Shown piece after piece: positions 54,716-64,000 of a DNA stretch of 64,000 bases. The number at the start of each line of letters is the position of its first letter. Within the stretch, counting starts at the first letter, position 1. The notes beneath the pieces are model-generated. The model searched no databases and was not told where the DNA came from. It saw only the letters and a program-made list of their open reading frames with translations. The DNA comes from Heterobasidion occidentale (Eukaryota; Basidiomycota; Agaricomycetes; Russulales; Bondarzewiaceae): the NCBI GenBank assembly GCA_039111635.1, contig JBCAQO010000013.1, positions 1,240,001 through 1,304,000 of the forward strand, in the 5' to 3' direction. Made by a program: the position numbers and the translations under genes.

Positions 54716-55078
54716 TTCTCACGCCTGGACTCTGGACGTTAATTTGGCAGGACTTCCTGCACACTCATGGAACAAATCCCAGCCGATCCCCTGTTTATGT
54801 GCCACCTCGGCACCCCGGCACATCTGGCAATCTATCAGAAAGTTACCCATGACAGGCCGAGATAACATTAAGTATAGCTTCTATAAACGAGTGAATGAGG
54901 TGGTTATCGTACGGGTGAGCGTGACGTCTATGCTACATGAAGGGTCAAAAACCGTGCAGTACTATCGTACCTGTCGCTGCTCCAGCAGCACTGTTCCTAG
55001 GAGGAAAAGGTTGTCCGTGATCCACTATATATCTGTGATCCACTATGCCCCGTAAAAACTAGAAGATACCACTAGTGA

Positions 55079-57245
55079 CTACACAGCACCCTTCTCCCGC
55101 TCAGCCTTCTGCTCCTCCTCAATTTCCTTCGCTATCTTTAGATCCTATTACAGAAGATAAGCATTGGCAGATCTCAAGGAAAGGAGTTTGGCTCACAAGA
55201 CATGGCGCAAATTTGCTATTTTGTCGGATGCGCGGACCGTACTTGTAGAACAAAAATGGCATAGGTGCCAGGACGATGCCGACGCAACCGATGAGCGTCG
55301 CTGCCCACTGGACACCCATCTACAACAAAACATGAGATGACGTCGGATTTTACGGAAGGGAGTGTACTTACACCTTCAAACATCTGTACAGTGAAAAGAG
55401 GAAATGCTGCTCCGACAATCGATCGTATCATGGTGTTCGCAGCGAATGCAGAGGCGGAATACATGCTATGCCGCAAGGTCAGCATATCAATCGACTCATC
55501 GATAAGTTCGGCGCGTGCTCACAGATAGGTATCCACAAGGTAGCTCTACAACGCACGACACCATGTCAGTGACCTGGAAATCGCGAAAAAAACAGTTGTA
55601 CGCACCAAAAATGAAATAAACACCAAGCTAACGCTCATACCGATCAAGATCGTACTGAGTGCCGGAACGTACCACGGGACGGAAGCGTAGGCGCCTGTCC
55701 ATCCGAGCCAGAAGATACCGATAACCAGACACGGACCAGCCACCATGGCACCGTATAAGCGTTTCTCGGCAGGCGGGAACCCGCGCCATTCCTTCATGAG
55801 CTGAGGATAATCGCGGGAGAAATAGTAATTCAAAAAAGCGCCGATTGTTGTACCGATTCCCACCCCAATGAAGATGAGACCATCTTGGCTGATCGTCAGG
55901 CCGCGGATGCGGACGAAGACTATGGGGAAAGCCTCGAAAACTAGGAGGTGTCAGTGACCATCTTGTTTATTGCCGCACATGGACTTACGAGCATAGAGTA
56001 GGCCATAAACGATAGACATATAGATGGTGATGATGACGAGGATTGGTTCCTGAAGGAGCATCTTGAAAGGCCGAAATATTGTGCGATGCATCAGCTCCTT
56101 GAACGACCATTTCTGACGCTCCGCTTCGGCATACAGATCCTTGTAGCGTTCGGGATCTGCCGTTCGGAGACGCCTTGCCTGCAGAACAAGATCAACAAAT
56201 ATTTCTAGTACCCTGGACACAACTTACCTTATGGAGGAGAATGATGGGCGCATATGTCTCTGGCAAGAACACAGCAGCGAGAAGAGTACAGACTCCTGCA
56301 AAGATCATCATGACCCAAAACACCCAGCGCCACGATAGTGAACTCTCAATGATGCTACGGCGCAATTCTGAGTCAAATGTTGCACGATCGGCATGGTTCA
56401 TATGGCACTTACAACCCAGAAATGAGGGGTCCAAGAACGGGGCCCAAAAATACTGTGGTCGAAAACACACTCGTAGCCGGCCCACGCCCCTCAGAATCCC
56501 AGATATCGGCGATGAGACCACCTCCCATCGTCAGCGGCGCACAAGCAAAGAACCCAGATAGGAAACGAGTGACAAGCAGAGTCTCCATATTGTGGGCAAG
56601 GGCCTGACCGAGATGAAATATGACATAGAGCGAAAGGGTAACGATGAAGACAGGTCGCCGACCAACCACCTCTGAACCTGGTCCCCAGAAGATAGGACCT
56701 AGGAGACGTTCTTGAATACTACGACAGATGAAGGCGGATACCCAGACGTACCAAATACATATCCGACCAAAAACACAGACGTGACAAGATATGATACTTC
56801 TGTCGACGAGTGAAACTCAGCTGCAACCCTGAAAGCCGCTGTTGATGGCGCAGACGAAGCAAAGGTTCTGGTGTTCCGAAAATCGTCAATGCCGTACGGA
56901 ATCGATGGAAAGGGGAGCATTGACTCACACATTAAGTGTCGTCAGACTACACAGAATTGTGACGAACCACTTGTATGCATATGTCCATGTCTGAGGGTTT
57001 TCTCGATCATCAGGACCATCCCAGGTGACAAGGTTGGGATCCACGATTTCCTTCGATGGCGCGATGGGCTGGGGAGACTTGACTGGTGGGTCCTCCGGAT
57101 CGTCTCCTCCATACATCTCAAAATGAGCCTCAGCATGATTGATTTCCTGGTTCAATGCTGCCGCATCCTGGTGGATGACTGTTGACATTGATGACCGAAG
57201 AGACCCAGGAGTCGAAGCATAAGACGTGGCAGGCATAGCAGTCAT
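55079..57245 (-). CDS. MFS exporter 1 (DHA1-type drug/polyamine antiporter)
   Basis: A 12-helix plasma-membrane proton antiporter. The cytosolic N-terminus (MTAMPATSYASTPGSLRSSM) leads to the acidic block MYGGDDPEDPP and VDPNLVTWDGPDDRENPQ, typical of fungal DHA1 transporters. Membrane blocks include SSTEVSYLVTSVFLVGYVFG, the loop GPGSEVVGRRPVFIVTLSLY (motif A-like), FLSGFFACAPLTMGGGLIAD, SVFSTTVFLGPVLGPLISG (motif C), WRWVFWVMMIFAGVCTLLAA and the PETYAP motif. Later come FAANTMIRSIVGAAFPLFTV and LAPMPFLFYKYGPRIRQNS. All introns checked splice in phase, and one exon is only 23 nt (55523-55545). The stop is TAG at 55081-55079. It would export small organic molecules. It is a tandem paralogue of the gene at 59323-61482 and next to P450/AKR genes. 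Confidence 0.9.
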
Positions 57246-59322
57246 CTACGCTCGTGAAGGCTCTCGAGGATGGAGGAGAGCTACTAGCAGCGAACGGACC
57301 GAGATGGGGGGGGGAACGGGTGGTAGTAAGAATTCCCATGGCCGGCCTTTTCTACTTCCCTTGCTTGAACTGTGTCCCCAACGGAGGCCGATATGCGCAC
57401 ACTGACTGTAAAAACGATGACATAGTGAAGGTGACAGAGTGCCAGGCCAGCCGGAATTCAATAGCAGCCAAATATAGGTTTTTCTTCGGGCGGCTAATTT
57501 ACCGACGCCGAGGGTACCTAGGGGTTCCTATTTTTCGGGAACCTACTATTTGGATCAGTTGAGAGTGCGGACCTTTAGTGGCCCTTTTTGCCAATGGGCA
57601 GCTCGAAGCGCTGAGCATTCCACAGCCAAGACTCATCGAAGGAGTCGGAGGAGATCATTAGGAGCGACAACGCAGACGATGACAATACGAGACGAGCGGC
57701 TTACTCTGCTCTGCTATTGCTGAGTCATACAAAAAAGTTTTTTTGAAACACCGCGGCCAGTTCTCATTGGCGCCGCACCAGGCTTCACCACGCTCAACGA
57801 GGCGAAATACCAGAGTCTCAGAGCGGTTTATTGTCCTGCTCTCTGCGATCATGACCATCAATCATGAATCTTTGTCACCTACCATCCTTCATCTGCGGTA
57901 ATAGCTACTCATCGTCTCGACATGAAATTGGTTGGTAGCCCGTTCCCAGCATCAGTATCTCCGTGACTGACATTGCGCTTCTTGCCGTCCGCAACTTGAT
58001 GCGATTGATCCTGACTTAGGTGTACTACTTGATCTATCTCCTTCCTCCGTGGAAACCTTGCAGAACTTTCAGAGGACCTCTTCTTGGTATTACTAAGCTC
58101 GAAACGTCAATCCCGACATCCGGGATATATCTCGAAATTGTCGACACAAACTCGGAGAGATCAGTTTAGTAACGCCCGTGTCTGACTACCAATGATTGAG
58201 AGGTTGCCTATCGCAAACATTGCGGTCAATCATCTCCATTCATCACTAGCTGCTCCTACACATCTTGCATCTCTTCGCGAATTCCTTGGGCTTGCAAGCC
58301 ACGTCTTGTGACTATGGCAGTGCTTACACGCGACTGGTACCGTGTAAAACCAACGTGAGTGTTTCGTTAAAGGTCTTTGACATATCCATTCATCCAGAAA
58401 ACGGTGGAAACTACATGTACATGCCTAAGACATGTGCAAGCTCTGTGGCTATGGGATCTCCACGCCAAGCCTTGTAGAATTGCTTGCCAACATCACTGCA
58501 TTGACCATACTGCTTTACGAGCTTGAAATTCTTTGTTGATTGCTGTTCCCACCAAGGTAAATCGCGTATTTAAGGCACTGATTCTTGAGGGGTTTGGAGA
58601 TACTCCAAGCAAACACTGCCGGGCACAACGATGCACTTGGCTTGTGCAGTTACGCACACACCTGCTCTGCATTCCAGGTGAGCCGGCGCGGCGGGCGCCG
58701 TGACAAGCATTGTAAGCTAACCGTACTGATCACGGGGCGTCTACCCGAGTGGACGCGTGTATTGGCCGGTATGTATGTGGATTCTCATGCAAGTAATTTG
58801 GAATATGTACGGCGGGTGGGAGAAGTGATGGTGAGTGGATCCCACACTGAAATAGCAATTCATCTCTCAGGTTCGTGTACATAGATCATCGGCATCAGCG
58901 ACCCTATGGTTTTTATTCTAACGCAAGGAGTCTCTCACCCATTTGCTCTCTTTCAACCCGCCTTAAATATTCGCATCGGAGAAATGGAGCGCAGTCGGCA
59001 CGCGTCACTTATTCTTTGTGTGGCCTAATCTCTACAGCAATAGCCGACATGGCAAGCCTTACTGCGACTCAACGCTATAGATCATTTCGAAATGCCAGCA
59101 ATGGTATAAGAGCCCAAGCACAACACTACCCACTTCGCACAACATGATGCTGAACGTCCAACTAGTCTAAGTCACAACTGAGAGGCTATCTGTCTGTACG
59201 TGGGGGATACTACATATTGTGAGTGATTATAAAGATCGATACGATGAGTGACTGCGACCCAACAGGACTACAAACATAAGTATATCATCAAGGTTCATAG
59301 CAGGAAGCGTCATTGCAGATGA
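57246..59322. other. 2-kb spacer between the tandem exporters
   Basis: Contains the upstream region of exporter 1 and the 3' flank of exporter 2. Short plus-strand frames (57254-57562, 58585-58884, 58875-59147) lack domains or linked splice sites. No remnant of an additional cluster gene was recognised. Confidence 0.45.
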
Positions 59323-61482
59323 TCAAACTTGGCCCTTCTCGAGTTCGGCCTTCCTTTCCTCTTCCATGGCCTTCGCAATTTTCAGATCCTGGTTTGGAGG
59401 TAAGTAAGCATCCGAGAAATTCAACAGGAACACCTGAATACTGACAATACAAGGTGCGAATGTGCTGTTCTGTCGGATACGAGGTCCATATTTGTAGAAA
59501 AGGAATGGCATGGGTGCTAGCACGATCCCGACGCAACCGATGAGCGTTGCTGCCCAGTTGACGCCCAACTTCAAAAGTCAATCAGTATAGTTCGCAATAA
59601 AATTAAGCGCGATGCAGAATACTCACTCCTTCGAACATCTGAACGGTGAACAGAGGGAACGCAGCCCCTACCGCCGAACGAATCATGGTATTTGCCGCGA
59701 AAGCGGAGGCGGCATACATTCTGTGATACGGATCAATTTCAGGTACGCAAACGATTTTTTTGGAAACACATACAAATACGTGTCCACGAGATAGCCCTAG
59801 AGTCACATCCGAGTCAGCACTTTGCCATGACAATATTTGCACTTAGAACTCACCAAGAATGACATGAAAACAAGACTAATGCTCATCCCGATGGGGATCG
59901 AGCTGATCGCAGGGACATACCAAGGAATAGAAGAGTACTGGCCCGTCCAGCCAAGCCAAAAGATGCCTATCACAAGACTTGGCCCGCCGACCATAGCACC
60001 ATACAGTCGCTTTTCTGGCGGAGGGAACCCACGATACTTTTGCATGAGGACAGGGTACCCGCGAGAGAGCCACCCATTGAGGAAAGCGCCAATTGTCGTG
60101 CCAATACCGACACCGATGAACGTCAGGCCATCTTGACTGAGCGTCAGGCCATGCTTCCGAATGAAAATAATCGGGAATGCCTCAAAGACTAGCGTTTGTT
60201 AGTTGTGTTGTTTACTACCTTGCCACTGACGTGATGGACTTACGAGCATAGATAACACCGTAGACAACGGAGAGATAGATGGTGACAAGGACAAGGATAG
60301 GCTCCAAGGTCAACATCTTGAAGGGCCGAGACATCGTACGTCCGACGAGCTCCCTGAAAGTGAATTTCCTCACTTCCATCTCTGCATATAACTTCGCGTT
60401 GCCCTCTGGATCGGCTTTCCGCAGGCGCTCTGCCTAAAATAAAGAAGTCAATCGAGTTGGTTAATCCAGATATGGATCTAGGTATACCTTTCTGAGAAGG
60501 ATCACCGGCGCGTACGTCTCAGGCATGAACAGGATCGCAAGGATAGTACACGCTCCAGCAAACATCATCATAATCCAAAACACCCAGCGCCACCCGAGAT
60601 AGCTCTCCACGATGCTGAAGCAATGTGCGTGAGACAAGACTCATCAAACGATAGACTAACACTCACAATCCACTCACGATTGGTCCTAGAACGGGGCCAA
60701 GGAAGACGGTCGTCGAGAACATGGAGGTGGAAGGTCCACGACCAACAGGGTCCCAAACATCGGCGATGAATCCACCCCCGACTGTTAATGGTGCACAAGC
60801 AAAAAAACCAGATAAAAAGCGAGTGACAAGTAGCGTTTCGATGTTATGGGCAAGCGCTTGGCCAAGGTGGAAGATGGTGTATAGGGTAAGTGCAGCGGTA
60901 CAAACAAGCTTTCGCCCAACAACCTCTGATCCTGGCCCCCAGAGAAGGGGACCTACAACACACAAAGGTCAGTAGAGCCTTCGTTGATGGAAGAAGGAAG
61001 GCAACTCATACCCAGAACATATCCGACTAAGAAAATAGATGTTATCAGGTACGATACCTCTTGCGTTGTCCGGAACTCTGCGGCAATGAAGAGGCTGGCT
61101 GATGAAGGTGCAGACGAGGCAAACGTGCTGTTCAAAATAAGCCTGCCATGCCCTTTCGCGTGACGAATAGAGGAACTCACACATTGAGGGTCATGAGACT
61201 CATCAGCACCGTTATAGCCCACTTGTACCCATGTGACCAGTTCTGCGGGTTTTCCGGGTCATTGGGCCCATCCCAGGTGACAAGATTAGGATCCGCTGGT
61301 GGCTGGGGAGGAAGGCCGGGGATCATGGACTTCGCAGGAGGTTCGTCAGGTTCGTCTCCGCCATACTTCTCGATCTCGGCCTCGTCATGGGCGATCTCCT
61401 CGTCGAGCGGAGAGCGGACACGAGTAATTGACCCAATGGCCGTTTCGGTCGATGCCCTGGGCGACGAGAATTGAGGCGTCAT
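59323..61482 (-). CDS. MFS exporter 2 (DHA1-type drug/polyamine antiporter)
   Basis: Tandem paralogue of exporter 1. The start is MTPQFSSPRASTETAIGSIT (ATG 61482). Then DEAEIEKYGGDEPDEPPAKS, PNLVTWDGPNDPENPQNWSH, TQEVSYLITSIFLVGYVLG, GPGSEVVGRKLVCTAALTLY, FLSGFFACAPLTVGGGFIAD, motif C in STTVFLGPVLGPIVSG, METYAP-type segment MPETYAPVILLRK, FEAFPIIFIRKHGLTLSQDG and FAANTMIRSAVGAAFPLFTV. The C-terminus ends ELEKGQV. The exon plan matches exporter 1, including a 23-nt exon (59774-59796) coding GYLVDTYL with its neighbours. The frame is intact by inspection. Divergence from exporter 1 is moderate, so the duplication is not recent and function may have split. The upstream side opens to a 1.2-kb spacer before NDC1. 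Confidence 0.9.
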
Positions 61483-62718
61483 CGTTGCTCAGACTTGAAG
61501 TAAGTCAACGATAGAGGATGAAGAAGGGCGATAGCGCGGTCCCAGACAAGGAGCATGGTCCTTTTATCAGTGCTCGGCGTGGCATGCGCGCAATTTTTCC
61601 AGTCGCCACAAAACCGACATGCACAAAGCTGGAACCAGCCGGTAGTCGGCAACTGGTCCGGCTACTGGAAATATGTGATACATGTTAGCGAATGATCGAG
61701 ATGGGCCTTCGGGATGGTTGTAAGCCTTGTTCCGTCTTGGGCTATCTTGAATGAAGTATTCACTCAAAAACCAACGAAGGGACGCCATAGCACTTACTTA
61801 CACCTATCGGGAGCTACTGGACAGTAAATTGGGGAATGTGCCAGTTGACCTTGGTCAGGTGCATGCGATCACTGTGCGATCTTGTGTGATTGCTGCGAGT
61901 TGTTATGCCGATCGGGGGATCTTGTCAAGTAAATTTGCTATACTGGTCGTAAATGTGTATGATTTGTGTATGCCGCCGCCGGCACCATGCAAGGGGTATA
62001 TAGCACAGTTGTTCATGTGTTTTTGTACCGCATATCTGACTTCCTCAGGCGTCCTCAGGCATCCAAGCACGTTTCATAGTTCTAGTTCCGCTGCTAAACG
62101 CGCAAAATGACGTTTTCGGATGAATGAGCCGCTGACTCATGCGATGCGCAGACAGCTGGTCCGGCTTTGAGGCATAGCCGAATTGGCGCTGGTAGGGCCC
62201 TGGTGCACTGAGATACTAGGCAAGGCCATGATGAATGACCATCTGGCATATGAGCACTACACCTGGGCTGATGGAGCTGCGTATGGGGACACGCACTACA
62301 ACTGGAACTTCCATCGAGGTGCACACAGGTGCACTATGCCACTGCGCGGTTCAGCGGTTGTCAGCAGGTTATAGGACCGGTGCCGAGTAGCTTTAGACTC
62401 TCATCGTAGATCCAGGCACCGGGACCTTGCCCGTTATCTCAGATCTCCAAGATTCACGATAGCAATCACATGTTAGGATGTCTGGAGAGTCTCGGCTGTT
62501 TGAGACATGCAGCACATCATAGAAAACATGAGCACACCTGAATGTTCAAACGTGCAACAGCCTGCAGGACACTTGCAGGAGACAAGTAACAGAAAATGAT
62601 AAGGTGATTGCTTAGCATGAAACAGCGATAGCACCATCAAATGAATCATGCAATGCTAGAACCATATGTCAATCACACCGAAGGCCGAACTCAACGATCT
62701 TCGGTCAACGTGTAGAAT
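61483..62718. other. spacer between exporter 2 and NDC1
   Basis: Promoter region of exporter 2 on the left and 3' flank of NDC1 on the right. Plus-strand frame 61751-62110 is open but not supported by a domain. No element was recognised except a short tandem CGTCCTCAGG/CATCCTC-like repeat near 62045. Confidence 0.45.
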
Positions 62719-63974
62719 TTAGTTGTAATCTACAAACCCTTGGAGCTTGTGCGCAATCCGAGGCGGGAACTTGAACGCCGAAAGCCTCTCCCCAAATGTC
62801 CGTACGATGCGTACGATGCCTTCTTTGAGCGCTAATAGTTTCAGGTAATTAATCGCCTGCCCAAGCAAAATGAAGACATGCAAACGACCCACCGTCACCA
62901 ACGAGAGCAAGCACATCGCCTGCTCGCGCGACTTCCACGCGGACACGATCTCGAGCCTCGCGGTCCTGGACGGACAATTCCTCTTCATCGGATGAAGGAG
63001 CCGGTGCGAGAGCGCTCAATTCAGCTTGATAATCTTCAATAGCCGTCAAGTGCGAAAGCATCGCCTCTAATATGCGAGGAATGTCGCGCTGAACAATACC
63101 GTAACGGTCTTCAGTCAGCGACGCGCAGACAAGGCGAGACAACACTGGCGCAAAAACGATCAATCAAAGGGCGTTCGTCTGCTCTTTCAATTGAGGACGA
63201 ACCTTCGACGATGAGCGCATCCACCTCACGATAAGGCAACGATGCCTCAGCAGTTTTACTAACCCGCTCTCTCCGCCACCAGTTTTCCCATTGCTCTCCG
63301 ATGCGTGAAAGTGTCTGAGGGGCTGGCACAGGGAGTAAACGCTTGAGGGAGCTGAGGCTTCGCACCGGAGCCGTGATAGCTTTGACAGCAGCCTCGTTTT
63401 CGATCAAAGCCAGTGGCTGTTTAACAGCCACCGCCGGGGATTCAATGCCCTTGAAGAGTTCTGGTATATGTGCCGCTGTGTTCTGAACAGAATTTTGGAC
63501 TGCTTGTGTCAAAGCACCGTCAGCAGCTATGGAATCGATAACAGAACGGATAGGTGATTGTGTTGGTGCCTTGAAAATATGCTTGCGTAGAAGAGGCGTA
63601 GAAGGTGGTGAGGGTTTCAGCATTGGAGGCGCCGGAGGAGGTGCTAGAAGGGGAGTATGAGCATGTCTGCAAAGACACTTGTAGAAACAATAACTTGCTC
63701 GTTGGTGGTGCAGGTTGTCCTCGGCGTAACAGAACTTGGTAGTCATTGCCGAGAAATAAGAGGGATTCACGGAGGAGAGTAGACCATAGAGAGGGGCTGT
63801 ATTTTTGGTCGCCAAATAATGCAGTGCGGCTGGCAATGGCGCTCGGGGAATCATCTTTGCCAAATTCATTGAGCTCGTGGTAGGCAAAATACTTGAAATA
63901 CACATCGCTAGAAGTTATTCCTGATATGAGCGTTGCTGAGGAATCGGGTGTGACTTGGGCTACATAGATCGGCT
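62719..63974 (-). CDS. NDC1: nucleoporin NDC1, C-terminal part (gene continues past window)
   Basis: Transmembrane nucleoporin that anchors nuclear pores and, in fungi, helps insert spindle pole bodies. The visible part is the cytosolic C-terminal domain. It includes YFAYHELNEFGKDDSPSAIA, SRTALFGDQKYSPSLWSTLL, RESLLFLGNDYQVLLRRGQP (the family's signature block), then a Pro-rich linker and SPIRSVIDSIAADGALTQAV. Further on are LSRIGEQWENWWRRER, LVCASLTEDRYGIVQRDIPR, ILEAMLSHLTAIEDYQAELS, and the final RIVRTFGERLSAFKFPPRIA with TAA at 62721-62719. Exons near 63905-63690, 63680-63205 and 63150-62900 are clear; the join in the Pro-rich linker (63700-63655) is not settled. The most upstream exon probably begins after a pyrimidine-rich acceptor near 63974. 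The N-terminal membrane helices lie to the right of the window. Confidence 0.82.
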
Positions 63975-64000
63975 GGGATAGAGATGCATGAGGTCATTGA

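Larger units (their letters stand above)
54216..55078. other. repeat-rich spacer between AKR-B and MFS exporter 1
   Basis: No gene was recognised. The stretch holds several unrelated short repeats: a 10-base unit CACCACTAGG (54327-54354), GAT triplets (54591-54610), TTTTGGAG-like units (54661-54715) and an 18-base unit GTGATCCACTAT (55017-55046). The left side is the promoter of AKR-B, the right side the 3' flank of the exporter. Confidence 0.6.

Overview
This is nuclear DNA of a filamentous fungus, almost certainly an agaricomycete basidiomycete. Genes carry many short introns (mostly about 45-65 nt, GT-AG, with a few candidate GC-AG). The accessory gene content is typical of mushrooms and polypores: two FunK1-type kinases, a Goodbye-NACHT-ankyrin STAND receptor, an F-box protein and multi-exon cytochrome P450s. 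No bacterial operons, CRISPR arrays, rRNA, convincing tRNA or intact transposon were seen. The genus cannot be fixed from the sequence alone. All gene models were spliced by eye, so exon edges are inferred.

Layout. 0.6-7.3 kb: eIF3 subunit L (minus) is divergent from a two-module Cid1-type nucleotidyltransferase (plus), in which the first module has lost all three catalytic carboxylates. 7.8-18.9 kb: a truncated 5' copy of a propeller-amidohydrolase gene, then a decayed STAND/NLR-like gene with a near-identical ankyrin array, then the full amidohydrolase gene. 21.3-23.7 kb: a P450 whose heme loop is split over tiny exons. 24.3-36.7 kb: two FunK1 kinases in inverted orientation, the right one broken, enclosing an F-box gene and a mitochondrial dicarboxylate-carrier gene with one apparent frameshift. 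37.1-42.7 kb: four minus-strand genes (class-I glutamine amidotransferase, Qc-SNARE, RNase P subunit Rpp30, C2H2 zinc finger). 45.0 kb: an unrecognised gene with an internal repeat. 48.3-61.5 kb: a second P450, two tandem aldo/keto reductases and two tandem MFS exporters. 62.7-64 kb: the 3' part of nucleoporin NDC1, running off the window.

How they fit together. The 0.6-7.3, 37-43 and 62.7-64 kb blocks are mostly conserved housekeeping genes (translation, tRNA processing, vesicle fusion, nuclear pore). The blocks between are accessory and show turnover: partial duplication, inverted duplication, frameshifts and stop codons. The P450-AKR-AKR-MFS-MFS run is the best candidate for a functional module: oxidation, carbonyl reduction and export of a small molecule. 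The most unusual single gene is the tandem dead-plus-live nucleotidyltransferase at 3.5-7.3 kb, whose plan recalls animal TUT4/TUT7.
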